DNA of 64,000 nucleotides from positions 7,447,501-7,511,500 of the forward strand of contig NZ_CP101137.1 in NCBI RefSeq assembly GCF_028473745.1, given 5' to 3'. This stretch comes from Streptomyces sp. M92 (GTDB lineage Bacteria > Actinomycetota > Actinomycetes > Streptomycetales > Streptomycetaceae). Shown here piece by piece: positions 49,725 to 58,650 of the stretch (within the stretch, counting starts at the first letter, position 1; each line of letters starts with the position of its first letter). Made by a program: the position numbers and the translations under genes. The notes below the pieces were generated by a model. The model was not told where the DNA came from. It did no database searches and saw only the letters and a program-made list of their open reading frames with translations.

Positions 49725-51347
49725 TCACCGACGCTGAGGGCGGTCCACTCCCTCCGGGGCAGGTTCGGTCTGTCCGGTCGCCCGGCCCCCCGGGTGCCGC
49801 AGCGCGCAGAAGTAGGCGACGGCCAGGGCGATGGCCATGCCGTAGAAGATCCACTGGTTGGCCTCGGCGAAGTCCATGCGGATGGCGGGCATGGCCTCCC
49901 GCATCGTCGTCTCCAGGGCGCCGTCGCCGCCGGGGGTGCGGGTGTCCGCGTTGCCGGTGATCGCCTGGGTCACGTCGCGGGCGACGGAGTGGTCCGTGCC
50001 CGGGGGAACGCCGCGGGTGCTGAGGGTTTCGGTGACCCGGTCGGTCATGGTGTGGGTGAGGATGGTGCCGAAGACGGCCAGGCCCACGCTCGCCGCGTAG
50101 TTGCGGACGGTCTGGGTGATGCCCGTGACCTCGCCGTAGGAGGCGTCGATCGAGCGGTTGACCGCGTCCGTCGAGGCCGGGGCCAGGAGGAAGCCGATGC
50201 CCGCACCGGCCAGCGCGGCGTAGGGCCACTGGTCGTGCATGGAGAGGTCGGTGAGTTTGCCCGCCCAGAGGGCGAAGCCCACGGCGCCCAGCGCGCAGCC
50301 GATCCTCATCGCCGGGCGGGCTCCCCGTTTGTCCAGGATGCGGCCGCCCCACTGGGAGGCGATCGCGAAGCCCGCGAAGAAGTAGAGGAGGTAGAGGGCG
50401 GCCTGGTTGGGGGAGGCGCTCAGGGATACCTGGGCGTAGACCGAGGCGAAGAAGAAGACCGGGACGAACGCCAGCATCGCGAAGAAGAGGACGAGCGTGT
50501 CGGTGGTGAAGCCGCGGTCGCGGAAGACCGACAGGTTGATCAGGGGGTGGCCGGGGGTGCGGAGTTCGTAGCGGACGAAGGCGTAGAGGAGGGCCAGGCC
50601 GCCCGCGATGCAGGCCCAGGTCGCCGCGCTGTCCCAACCCCACGCCGACGCCTGCTGGAAGCCGAGGACGCTCAGGCCCATGCCGGCGACGATCAGCAGG
50701 GCGCCCCGCACGTCCAGGGTCTCGTCGCGGCGGCGGTCGGGGATGCGGGCCAGGGCCGTGAGGATCAGCGCGATGATCGCCACGGGGACGTTGACCCAGA
50801 AGATCGCCCGCCAGGTCCAGGCCGTCAGCCAGCCGCCGAGCAGGGGACCCACGGCGGTGAGGGCGCCGGTGACGCCGAAGAAGAGGGCGAGGGCGCGTCC
50901 TCGGCGCTCGACGGGGAACACCGCCACGACCACGGCGAGTGCGGCCGGGAAGAGCAGGGCGGCGCCCAGGCCCTGGGTGGCGCGGAAGGCGATCAGCCAG
51001 CCGAGGGCGTGGTCGCCGGCCGGTACGCAGCCGCACAGGACCGAGGAGATGACGAAGATCAGGGTGCCCGCGACGACCACGCGGCGCGGGCCCCACAGGT
51101 CGGCCAGGCGGCCGCCGAGGGCGAAGAACGCAGCCAGGGCCAGCAGGTAGGCGTTGATCACCCACTGCATGCCCGTGGTGGAGAGGCCGAGTTCGGAGAC
51201 GATGTCGGGCGCCGCGATCGACACGATGGTCTGGTCGATGAAGGTCATCGCCACTGCGAACATCATGGCCGCGAGTGCCAACGGCTGGGAGGCCGCGCGA
51301 CCCGCACCGAGGCCCGAGTCGCCCCGCTTGGTGCGCATTTCGCTCAC
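49725..51347 (-). CDS. MFS drug efflux transporter, DHA2 type
   Basis: The protein is 540 aa from GTG 51347 with about 14 helices. It has MTFIDQTIVSIAAPDIVSEL, GGRLADLWGPRRVVVAG and AVGPLLGGWLTAW. It directly follows its TetR gene: TGA and GTG abut with no spacer, so the two are translationally coupled. The adjacent divergent genes encode streptogramin-inactivating enzymes, which suggests the pump exports the same class of compound. That link is inference. Confidence 0.92.
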   Translation of the reverse strand: MSEMRTKRGDSGLGAGRAASQPLALAAMMFAVAMTFIDQTIVSIAAPDIVSELGLSTTGMQWVINAYLLALAAFFALGGRLADLWGPRRVVVAGTLIFVISSVLCGCVPAGDHALGWLIAFRATQGLGAALLFPAALAVVVAVFPVERRGRALALFFGVTGALTAVGPLLGGWLTAWTWRAIFWVNVPVAIIALILTALARIPDRRRDETLDVRGALLIVAGMGLSVLGFQQASAWGWDSAATWACIAGGLALLYAFVRYELRTPGHPLINLSVFRDRGFTTDTLVLFFAMLAFVPVFFFASVYAQVSLSASPNQAALYLLYFFAGFAIASQWGGRILDKRGARPAMRIGCALGAVGFALWAGKLTDLSMHDQWPYAALAGAGIGFLLAPASTDAVNRSIDASYGEVTGITQTVRNYAASVGLAVFGTILTHTMTDRVTETLSTRGVPPGTDHSVARDVTQAITGNADTRTPGGDGALETTMREAMPAIRMDFAEANQWIFYGMAIALAVAYFCALRHPGGRATGQTEPAPEGVDRPQRR

Positions 51348-52052
51348 TCAGTCAGTGTGCGTCCGTTCGGGTGACGTCGCATCCGGAGCCCTCCGGCCGT
51401 AGTCCCGCAAGGCCGGTTCCAGGAGGTCGAAGGCGCGTCGCGCCTCGCCGTCCAGCACCTCCGCGATCTCCGGGTCGGCGCGGCCCGCCAGGGTCAGTTC
51501 CTGGATGCGGGTGAACAGCACGCGGTGGACTCCGCCGAGCAGGGCGGCGACCGTGCGGGGGGTGATGTCGTCGGGTCGGGCGGCGGTCGTTTCCGCCAGC
51601 GCCTCGGCCAGGGCCTCCTCCCGCCGGTCGTGCAGGCCGCGCAGGCACGACGTGAGGGTGGGACTGTCGGCGATCATGCGGGTGAAGGCCGGGCCGGCGA
51701 AGCCCGCGACGGGGTCCTGGGCGGCCACGGCGGCCAGGAAGGCGCGGCGCAGGGCGGCCAGCGGAGTCTCGTTCCCCTCGCGCGCGGTGACGGCGTCGGC
51801 CAGGGTGGCGACGAACTCGTCCTGGTGGTCGAGGGCCAGGTCCTCCTTGCGCGGGAAGTAGTTCGTCACCGTCTTCTTGGCGACGCGGGCGGCGTCGGCG
51901 ATCTCGGCGATCGTCGTGTGCTCGAAGCCCTGCTCGATGAAGAGAGCGGTCGCCCGGTCGGAGATGAGCTGCCGGGTCTCGCGCTTCTTGGTCTCGCGCA
52001 GCCCGAGGGACGTCGGGTGGGGTGGTGGTGGGGGCGGGTCGATGGGATCCAT
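51348..52052 (-). CDS. TetR-family regulator of the streptogramin-type block
   Basis: The protein is 234 aa from ATG 52052. A Pro-rich start precedes the helix-turn-helix LISDRATALFIEQGFEHTTIAEIA, DAARVAKKTVTNYFPRKEDLA. No ribosome site precedes the ATG, so it may be translated from a very short or absent leader. It is first in a tetR-MFS operon and faces vgb-vat-DUF5701 across 68 bp with an 8-bp inverted repeat. It probably controls both units. Confidence 0.9.
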   Translation of the reverse strand: MDPIDPPPPPPHPTSLGLRETKKRETRQLISDRATALFIEQGFEHTTIAEIADAARVAKKTVTNYFPRKEDLALDHQDEFVATLADAVTAREGNETPLAALRRAFLAAVAAQDPVAGFAGPAFTRMIADSPTLTSCLRGLHDRREEALAEALAETTAARPDDITPRTVAALLGGVHRVLFTRIQELTLAGRADPEIAEVLDGEARRAFDLLEPALRDYGRRAPDATSPERTHTD

Positions 52053-52056
52053 CAGG

Positions 52057-52107
52057 AAAACTACTCTCGTCGTAATTTTATGTTGACTGCCTGTGTAGCC
52101 TCGATCT
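52057..52107. promoter_or_regulatory. Divergent promoter and TetR operator
   Basis: AAAACTAC-N7-GTAATTTT (52057-52079) is an 8-bp inverted repeat with one mismatch. For the plus strand, TTGACT (52083-52088) is followed 16-17 nt later by TCTAAA, a good vegetative promoter for vgb. On the minus strand TAAAAT within the operator may be the -10 of tetR. Confidence 0.6.
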
Positions 52108-52120
52108 AAAGTTACTACCG

Positions 52121-53014
52121 ATGAATGATTTCAGGGAAGTCTCCGCATCCGTACAGGAGTTAGTCGTCAGCGGCCCGGACGCCGGGCCCTACGCCCTCGC
52201 CGAAGGGCCGGACGGGGCCCTCTGGTTCACCCTCGTCCACCAGGGCGCCGTCGGCCGCCGCGACCCGGGTGACGGGACCGTCACCGTCCACCCGGCCGGG
52301 GCCGGGCCGACCCTTGTCGCGGCGGGGCCGGACGGGGCCGTGTGGTTCACCGAGTACCAGGCGCACCGCATCGGACGGATCGCACCCGACGGCTCCCGCT
52401 CCTCCTTCGCGCCGGCCACCCCTGAGGGCGGACCGTTCGGGATCGCGGCCGGGCCGGACGGGGCGATGTGGTTCACGCTGTCCGCCGCCGACCGGGTCGG
52501 CCGCGTCACCATGGACGGCGAGGTCACCGAGTACCCGGCGCCCGGCGCCTTTCCGTCCGCCATCACGGCGGGACCCGACGGGGCACTGTGGATGGCCCTC
52601 AACCAGGAGAACGCGATCGGGCGGATCACCACCGCCGGGGCCGGCACCGTCCACCCCCTGCCGACCGAGGGCGCCGCACCGGTCGGCATCGCGGCGGGGC
52701 CGGACGGCGCGCTGTGGTTCACGGAGATCGGAGCCGGGCGGATCGGCCGGATCGCCGTGGACGGTGAGATCACCGAGTACCCGCTGCCCGACCCGGCGTG
52801 CCGGCCGCACGCCGTCGCCGCCGGGCCCGACGGGGCGATGTGGTTCACCGAGTGGGGCAGCGGCCGGGTCGGGCGGATCACCCTCGACGGTCACGTCACC
52901 TCGTACGCGCTGTCCCGCACCGACTGCGAACCGCACGGCATCGCCCCGCACGACGGCGCCCTGTGGTGCGCCCTGGAAACGGGCTCCCTGGCCAGGATCG
53001 AGGTCACCGCATGA
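52121..53014 (+). CDS. vgb: Virginiamycin B (streptogramin B) lyase
   Basis: This 297-aa seven-bladed beta-propeller repeats the blade signature AAGPDGAxWFTE about six times. In staphylococcal Vgb the active residues are a His in blade 5, Glu-x-His and a Glu. Here they read RPHAVAAGPDG, CEPHGIAP and CALETGS, so all are present. The enzyme opens the cyclic depsipeptide of type B streptogramins by elimination. ATG 52121 is close to the promoter. The stop overlaps the vat start (ATGA). Confidence 0.88.
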   Translation: MNDFREVSASVQELVVSGPDAGPYALAEGPDGALWFTLVHQGAVGRRDPGDGTVTVHPAGAGPTLVAAGPDGAVWFTEYQAHRIGRIAPDGSRSSFAPATPEGGPFGIAAGPDGAMWFTLSAADRVGRVTMDGEVTEYPAPGAFPSAITAGPDGALWMALNQENAIGRITTAGAGTVHPLPTEGAAPVGIAAGPDGALWFTEIGAGRIGRIAVDGEITEYPLPDPACRPHAVAAGPDGAMWFTEWGSGRVGRITLDGHVTSYALSRTDCEPHGIAPHDGALWCALETGSLARIEVTA

Positions 53015-53748
53015 CCGGCCCCGCAAGCGACGGCGTGGCCGCCCCGGACCCCGGTGTCCTGCATCCGCTCGCGCAGCATCCGAGAGTCGTCCTGCTCAAG
53101 CCGCTCGTCACCGACGAACGCATCCAGGTCGGCGACTTCACCTACTACGACGATCCCGACGACGCCACCGCCTTCGAGACCCGCAACGTGCTCTACGCGT
53201 ACGGGCCGGAGAAGCTGGTCATCGGCAAGTACTGCGCGATCGCCTCCGGCACCCGCTTCCTGATGGCCGGGGCCGAGCACCCGACGATGGGCGTCTCCAC
53301 CTTCCCGTTCACCATGTTCGGCGGCGCCTGGGCCGAGGCCACGCTCGACCTGGTCACCGGCATGCCCAGCCGCGGCGACACGGTCGTCGGCAACGACGTC
53401 TGGTTCGGCTACGGCGCCACCGTCATGCCCGGCGTACGCATCGGCGACGGGGCGGTCGTCGCAGCCGGCGCCGTGGTCACGGGAGACGTGGCGCCGTACA
53501 CGATCGTCGGCGGCAATCCGGCGCGGCCCATCCGGGCCCGGTACGACGCCGACGACATCGCCCGGCTCCAGCGGGCCGCGTGGTGGGACTGGCCCGTCGA
53601 GCTGGTCACCCGCCACGTCCGCACGATCATGTCCGGCAGCCCCGCCGACATCGAATCCATCGCGAGCACCGCCGCGACGGAGACAACGAAGACGGAGAAG
53701 ACGAAGGACACGACGGACACGACGGACACGAAGGAGAACCTCGCTTGA
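53011..53748 (+). CDS. vat: Vat-family streptogramin A/xenobiotic acetyltransferase
   Basis: The protein is 245 aa from ATG 53011, coupled to vgb by ATGA overlap. It is a left-handed beta-helix hexapeptide enzyme: RNVLYAYGPEKLVIGKYCAI, VVGNDVWFGYGATVMPGVRIG, VTGDVAPYTIVGGNPARPIR. The expected catalytic His lies in GAEHPTMGVST. It would O-acetylate type A streptogramins. The C-terminal tail is a Thr/Lys/Glu/Asp repeat (TKTEKTKDTTDTTDT) not usual in the family. It ends in overlap with the next gene. Confidence 0.88.
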   Translation: MTGPASDGVAAPDPGVLHPLAQHPRVVLLKPLVTDERIQVGDFTYYDDPDDATAFETRNVLYAYGPEKLVIGKYCAIASGTRFLMAGAEHPTMGVSTFPFTMFGGAWAEATLDLVTGMPSRGDTVVGNDVWFGYGATVMPGVRIGDGAVVAAGAVVTGDVAPYTIVGGNPARPIRARYDADDIARLQRAAWWDWPVELVTRHVRTIMSGSPADIESIASTAATETTKTEKTKDTTDTTDTKENLA

Positions 53749-54446
53749 CCGACCAGAAGAGCCTCATCCCCTCCGGCGGCGCCCCCGCCCACGACGCCGG
53801 GGCCGAGTTCGACCGGCAGGTCCGGACGCTGGACTCGCTCGGCTACCCGGCGCTCGCCGGCCGCACCCCCGAGCAGTTCGCCGAGCTGGTGGCGCCGCTG
53901 CGCGCCGCGGCCGTGGAGCGGGCGGGCGGTGCGGCGGGCGCCGCGTACGATCCGGCCGCCGACGGCCGGGTGCCGTTCGTGCTCGTCGTCACCCGCGCCC
54001 TCGCACCGGTCGAACGGACCATGCCGCTGACCACCCTGCACCGCGGCAAGCTGCCCGGCTTCGTCGACCGCAGTTTCGAGCCGGGCTCCCTGGAACGGTT
54101 CGTCGCCACCGAGGAGGCCGAGCCGCCCGGCCAGGACGGCGTCCACCTGCTGTTCGACGTGGAGCGGGGGGAGGAGTTCTGCGGGGCCGTACCGAACGAC
54201 GCGATGGCCGCCGTCGCCGCACGGGGCCGCACCCTGCTCACCATCGAGGAGGGCATCGCGCTGATGACGCACGCCCCGCAGGTCCTGGTGAAGAACAAGT
54301 GCTTCTCCCTCGGCGGGTCCCGGTCCGGCGACCGGCGGGTCCCGGCGATCTGGATCAGCCAGAGGGCCCCGAAGCTCGGCTGGTGCTGGGCCGGAAACCC
54401 GCACACCTGGCTGGGCATGGCGTCCGCGGGCGCCCGCCGCGCCTGA
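53745..54446 (+). CDS. DUF5701-like protein in the vgb-vat operon
   Basis: The protein is 233 aa from TTG 53745, which overlaps the vat TGA (TTGA) and has AAGGAG 9 nt upstream. It is soluble, without signal or membrane segment. Conserved-looking blocks are SLGYPALAGRTPEQFAELV, HRGKLPGFVDRSF, LLFDVERGEEFCGAVPNDA, CFSLGGSRSGDRRVPAIWIS and GWCWAGNPHTWLGMASAG. These fit DUF5701, a family of unknown function. Its coupling to two streptogramin-inactivating genes suggests a related protective job. Confidence 0.8.
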   Translation: MTDQKSLIPSGGAPAHDAGAEFDRQVRTLDSLGYPALAGRTPEQFAELVAPLRAAAVERAGGAAGAAYDPAADGRVPFVLVVTRALAPVERTMPLTTLHRGKLPGFVDRSFEPGSLERFVATEEAEPPGQDGVHLLFDVERGEEFCGAVPNDAMAAVAARGRTLLTIEEGIALMTHAPQVLVKNKCFSLGGSRSGDRRVPAIWISQRAPKLGWCWAGNPHTWLGMASAGARRA

Positions 54447-54474
54447 CCCGCCGCGCCGGAAGCCGCCGCTCCGT

Positions 54475-55587
54475 TCAGCCGACCGGATCGGCGGCGGCCG
54501 CCACGCCGGCGGCGGGTCCGGCGCCGGCGTGGCCCTGGTAGCGCAGCAACAGCATCGCGGCGTCGTCGTGGTGCGGTCCGGCCGCGTGCCGGACCAGGTC
54601 CTCGCGCAGGGCGTCCAGTGCACGGTGGACGTCGGAGTCCTTGAGGAGGTGGGCGCGCTCGGCGAGCGGGTAGAAGCCGCCCTCCTCGTCCCGGGCCTCC
54701 GTGACACCGTCGGTGTACAGGAGGAGCTGGTCGCCGGGGACGAAGGGCACCGGATAGGTCTCCGGGCCGGGACCGTCGGGGGCGGACAGGCCCAGCGGGA
54801 GGGCGTAGGCGGGCGGCTCCGGGAAGTCGGTGGTGCCGTCGGGGTGGACGACCATCGGGGCCGGGTGGCCGTAGTTGAGGAGGACGACCTGGTGGTCGTG
54901 GCCGATCTCGGCGAGGATCGCGGTCACGAACTTCTCGTCCTCCAACTCCCGGGCGACGCTGCGCTCCAGCCGCTCGCCGAGCTTGACCAGGTCCTTCTCG
55001 TCGTACGCCGCCTCCCGGAAGGCGCCGAGGACCCGCGCCGCCGTCTCCACCGCCGCCAGGCCCTTGCCCTGCACGTCGCCCACGATCACCCGGACGCCGT
55101 GCGGCGAGGCCACCACCTCGTACAGGTCGCCCCCGATACGGGCCTCGGCGAGCGCCGAGGTGTACGAGACGGCAGCGTGCAGCGGGCCCGCGGTCAGCGG
55201 CACCGGGCGCAGCAGCACCCGCTGCGCCGCCTCCGCGATCGACCGGACGCTGGCCAGCTCCGCCTCCCGGCGCGAGCGCGCCACGGCCGCCGCGATGCCG
55301 ACACCGGTCACGCCCGCCACCGACACCATGGCGGTGTAGCCGCGGGGGCGGTCGAAGAGCCCGTTGTAGAGGCCGAGGCCCACGCAGAGCAGCAGCGCGG
55401 CCAGCCCGATCACCGCGGTGCGCCGCCAGCCGCCGACGAGTCCGGCGAACGCCGGCCCCAGCGACACCAGCGGCAGCAGCCCCACGTCCGGGCCGGCCGT
55501 GAGGTCGACGACGGCGACCACGGCCATGACCGCGACGGGCATCCAGGCCAGCATCGAGGAACTGGACGGCGACTTCTTCACGGTCAT
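54475..55587 (-). CDS. Membrane-bound PP2C (SpoIIE-type) phosphatase
   Basis: The protein is 370 aa from ATG 55587 (GGAG upstream). Two to three membrane helices (WMPVAVMAVVAVVDL, AVIGLAALLLCVGLGLY, VSVAGVTGVGIAAAVA) precede a SpoIIE/RsbU domain. Its metal-binding blocks are EARIGGDLYEV, IVGDVQGKGLAA, LLLYTDGVTEA and GPHHDDAAMLLLR. Such enzymes dephosphorylate anti-anti-sigma factors and set sigma-B-like stress responses. No cognate antisigma gene is adjacent. Confidence 0.92.
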   Translation of the reverse strand: MTVKKSPSSSSMLAWMPVAVMAVVAVVDLTAGPDVGLLPLVSLGPAFAGLVGGWRRTAVIGLAALLLCVGLGLYNGLFDRPRGYTAMVSVAGVTGVGIAAAVARSRREAELASVRSIAEAAQRVLLRPVPLTAGPLHAAVSYTSALAEARIGGDLYEVVASPHGVRVIVGDVQGKGLAAVETAARVLGAFREAAYDEKDLVKLGERLERSVARELEDEKFVTAILAEIGHDHQVVLLNYGHPAPMVVHPDGTTDFPEPPAYALPLGLSAPDGPGPETYPVPFVPGDQLLLYTDGVTEARDEEGGFYPLAERAHLLKDSDVHRALDALREDLVRHAAGPHHDDAAMLLLRYQGHAGAGPAAGVAAAADPVG

Positions 55588-55740
55588 GACTACTCCGGTG
55601 TCGCAGCGCTCAAGAGCCGCCCTCTCCTGTTCTCAGGCGTCCCTCCCCAGTCTCTTAGCCTATGCAAGGGTCCATGCGCGCAGGAGTCACCGGGCGGTCC
55701 TTAACCCAATCGAGGCCGGGCGGCCGGACGGGCCCGGTGG

Positions 55741-56958
55741 TCACGCCGCTTGCGCCACCCGCCTCGGCAGCAGCCCGCCGTCCGGTCCCGCGTCCCGGCG
55801 GCTCACCACCGTCAGGGTGAGGGTCACGGCGAGGGAGGCGAGGGCCATCGCCGTCATCGCCGTCGCCGGGGAGGTGAACTGGGCCACCGTGCCCGCCAGG
55901 GACGCGGCGAGGCCCTGCGCCGTGAGCATCCCGGCGGAGTGCAGGCCGAGTGCGTGGCCGGTCAGCTCGTCCGGGGTGAGGACGACCAGGCGCTCCTGCT
56001 GCACCAGGCTCGCGCCGAAGCCGACGGAGGCCAGGGCGACCAGTACGGCCGTCACCGGTAGCGGCGGGCGCAGGAAGAGGGCGAGGTACGGGGCGGCCAG
56101 CAGCACCAGCAGGGGGATGCCGAGGCGGGGGCGCAGCCTGGGCGGCAGCAGGCGGCCGACGGTCACGTCCCCGGCCAGCATGCCCAGCGCGGCGCAGGCG
56201 AACAGGGTGCCCGCGGCGCGGGGGTCGTAGGAGACGTACAGGGACTCGCAGCCGACGACCAGTCCGTTGGGGATCCACAGGGCCAGGTAGACGTGGCGGC
56301 GCGGGCGGGCGGACCACAGGCGGGCGTTCGTGCGCCAGGTGGCGGCCGCGGAGGGGCGGCCTGCGGAGCGGGGCGGGCGGCGGGTCAGCAGGAGCGTGAG
56401 CGCGGCCGCGGCCGCGTAGAGGCCGGCCGCCAGTAGCAGGCACAGGCGCGGGGACAGCACGGTCACCAGGACTCCGCCGGCCGCGTAGCCGGCGATCTGT
56501 GTGACGCCGTGCATCATGTTGAAGAGCGAGCGTCCCGCCAGGTACCCGTCCTTGGTGAGGATCTCGTTCAGCAGGCCCCAGCGGACCCCGCCGCCGAGGG
56601 AGGCGATCAGGCCCTCGACGAGGACGACGACGAGCATCGCCCCCACCGGCAGGCCGGGCAGCGCGAGGGCGGCGGTGGCCGCGGCGAAGGCCAGCGAGAG
56701 GCCCGTCAGCGTCGCCCGCGGGGGCAGCCGGTCCGCGCCGGAGAGGAGGAAGGTGGCGCCCAGCACCTGGGCGAGCGCCGGCCCGAACATGCTGAGCGCG
56801 GAGAGCAGCGGCGAGCCGGTCGCCCGGAACACGAGCGTGCCGAGCGCCAGGCCGCTCACCGTCTGGGCGGCGACGTTGGCGGAGGAGGAGAGGAAGAGGG
56901 GGGTGAACTCGGGGGTTCGGAAGAGGTCCGTGTAGCTCTTGCGGGGCGTGTCCGGCAT
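55741..56958 (-). CDS. MFS transporter next to an ArsR-like regulator
   Basis: The protein is 405 aa from ATG 56958 with about 12 helices. It has YTDLFRTPEFTPLFLSSSANVAAQ at the start (quoted in part as RTPEFTPLFLSS) and LVEGLIASLGGGVRWGLLNE. It belongs to a subgroup that is often paired with DUF5937 ArsR proteins in Streptomyces. The substrate is unknown. The 15-bp inverted repeat at 56989-57024 lies just upstream, so a local ArsR protein would repress it; that protein carries a premature stop here. Confidence 0.88.
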   Translation of the reverse strand: MPDTPRKSYTDLFRTPEFTPLFLSSSANVAAQTVSGLALGTLVFRATGSPLLSALSMFGPALAQVLGATFLLSGADRLPPRATLTGLSLAFAAATAALALPGLPVGAMLVVVLVEGLIASLGGGVRWGLLNEILTKDGYLAGRSLFNMMHGVTQIAGYAAGGVLVTVLSPRLCLLLAAGLYAAAAALTLLLTRRPPRSAGRPSAAATWRTNARLWSARPRRHVYLALWIPNGLVVGCESLYVSYDPRAAGTLFACAALGMLAGDVTVGRLLPPRLRPRLGIPLLVLLAAPYLALFLRPPLPVTAVLVALASVGFGASLVQQERLVVLTPDELTGHALGLHSAGMLTAQGLAASLAGTVAQFTSPATAMTAMALASLAVTLTLTVVSRRDAGPDGGLLPRRVAQAA

Positions 56959-56988
56959 GCCGGGAGTCTCGGGCGGGGCGCGGGGCGG

Positions 56989-57024
56989 CCGTTAACGTTT
57001 CGCGTGGAGGCGAAACGTTAACGG
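56989..57024. promoter_or_regulatory. Perfect 15-bp inverted repeat, ArsR operator candidate
   Basis: CCGTTAACGTTTCGC, six bases, then GCGAAACGTTAACGG. It sits in the 88-bp gap between the divergent MFS and arsR-like genes, 31 nt from the MFS start. TTAACGTTTCG is the AT-richest part and probably includes promoter elements. Confidence 0.75.
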
Positions 57025-57046
57025 GGAACGGCGGAACGGGGGCCGT

Positions 57047-58045
57047 ATGGGCTGGTGGCAGGTGAACGCGGACACGCTGGCCCGCAGCCGTTTCGTCGTC
57101 TCGCCGCTCGCCGAGGCCTTCGCGTGCCTGAAGCTGCTGCACGCCGGTGTGGCCGCGCACCCCGGTGAACGGGCCTGGCTCGACACCCACCTGCCCGCGC
57201 ACCGGCGCCGGCTGGCCGAGGACCCGGTGACCGCGCTGCTGGTCCGCTCGGGCGTCGGCCGGGAGTGAATCGCCGACTTCCTCACCCCCACCCCGGCCGC
57301 GGGTGAGAGCTTCGAGGAGGGCCTCGCCCGCGTCCGGGTGACCCGCCCCGACCGGGCCCGCGCCGACCTGGGCGTCTCCCTCGGGGGTCCGCTGCCCGCC
57401 GCACTGGACCGCGACGACCTGCCCGAGCGGGCCGCCGCGCTGCTCCAGGACGTCTGGGCCGAGGCGGTACGGCCGTACTGGGAGCGGCGCCGCCGGGTCC
57501 TGGAGGCCGATGTGGTCGCGCGGACCGCGCAGGTGAGCCGGGGAGGCTGGGCGGCCGTGCTGGACGCCCTGCGGCCCGGCACCCGCTGGCTGGGCGACAG
57601 CCGGCTCCAGATCAACCTGAACCCCTACCCGCCCCGCGACCTGGCCGGCGCCGAGCTGGTCCTCGTACCGGTCACTCCGCAGCGGCACGGGTGGGTGGCG
57701 TGGGAGGAACCGGAGCGGTACGCGGTGGTCTACCCGTGCGCGGGCGCCCTCGCGGACGACGGTGCCCGGCAGGTGCCGGCCGCGCTCGGCACGCTGCTCG
57801 GTCCGGCCCGCGCGGGCGTCCTGGCGCTGCTCGGCTCGCCCCTGAGCACCAGCCAGCTGGTCGCCCTGACCGGGCAGGGGCTCGGTTCGGTCGGGCGGCA
57901 CCTGCGGGTGCTGCTGGACGCGGGGCTGGTGGAGCGGCGGCGGGCGGGACGGTCGGTGCTGTACTCGCGGACGGCGGCCGGGGAGGTGCTCGTCGAGGCG
58001 AGTGCGCCGCGGGCGTGCGGGCCACGTGACATCTCGCGGGGCTAG
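57047..58045 (+). pseudogene. ArsR/DUF5937-like regulator gene with an in-frame TGA
   Basis: From ATG 57047 the frame runs 73 codons to TGA at 57266-57268 (SGVGRE-stop). It then continues in the same frame with IADFLTPTPAAGESFEEGL through a complete ArsR winged helix (LGPARAGVLALLGSPLSTSQ, GSVGRHLRVLLDAGLVERRR) to the TAG at 58045. In relatives this junction usually reads W-I-A-D-F, so a single TGG to TGA change explains it. The full protein would have 332 residues. Unless the stop is read through, the DNA-binding half is not made from this start. Confidence 0.8.
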
Positions 58046-58054
58046 CATCCGCCC

Positions 58055-58576
58055 ATGACGACCTCACAGAACGCGCGTGACAACGACAGCCTTCCCCTCG
58101 ACGTCGAGATCGGTGCCCTCCAGGGCGGGTCCGCGGACCTCTCCCAGTACGCGGGCCGGGTGGTACTGGTGGTCAACGTGGCCTCCAAGTGCGGGCTCAC
58201 CCCGCAGTACTCGGGCCTGGAGCGGCTGCACGAGCGGTATGCGGAGCGGGGGTTCACCGTGCTCGGCGTGCCCTGCAACCAGTTCATGGGCCAGGAGCCG
58301 GGCAGCGCCGACGAGATCGCCGAGTTCTGTTCGGCGACGTACGGCGTCACCTTCCCGATGACGGAGAAGGTCGAGGTCAACGGGGAGGGCCGGCATCCGC
58401 TGTACGACCGGCTGGCGGGCGTCGCGGACGGCGAGGGGCACAGCGGGGACATCCGCTGGAACTTCGAGAAGTTCCTGATCGGGCGGGACGGCAAGGTCGC
58501 CGCCCGGTTCGCGCCGCAGACCGAGCCGGAGGCGGCCGAGGTCGTGGCGGCCGTGGAGGAGCGGCTGGCGGGTTGA
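58055..58576 (+). CDS. Glutathione/thioredoxin peroxidase family protein
   Basis: The protein is 173 aa from ATG 58055, 9 nt after the arsR-like stop. It has NVASKCGLTPQYSGLE with the peroxidatic Cys (in place of Sec), GVPCNQFMGQEPGS and WNFEKFLIGRDG. Bacterial members use thioredoxin-like reductants to reduce hydroperoxides. Close spacing suggests co-transcription with the ArsR gene, though its role is general oxidative defence. Confidence 0.93.
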   Translation: MTTSQNARDNDSLPLDVEIGALQGGSADLSQYAGRVVLVVNVASKCGLTPQYSGLERLHERYAERGFTVLGVPCNQFMGQEPGSADEIAEFCSATYGVTFPMTEKVEVNGEGRHPLYDRLAGVADGEGHSGDIRWNFEKFLIGRDGKVAARFAPQTEPEAAEVVAAVEERLAG

Positions 58577-58650
58577 CCTTGCCCCTGGGGCAGGCCCGAG
58601 TGTCTGCGTCACCGGGCGGAACGGCCCGCCCGGTGACGGAGGATGACGGC

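Noticed and set aside
52269..54446. Long plus-strand frame joining vgb, vat and DUF5701 regions
   Set aside because: Its first part is an Arg/Pro-rich shadow of vgb and vat; only the section from TTG 53745 is a real gene.
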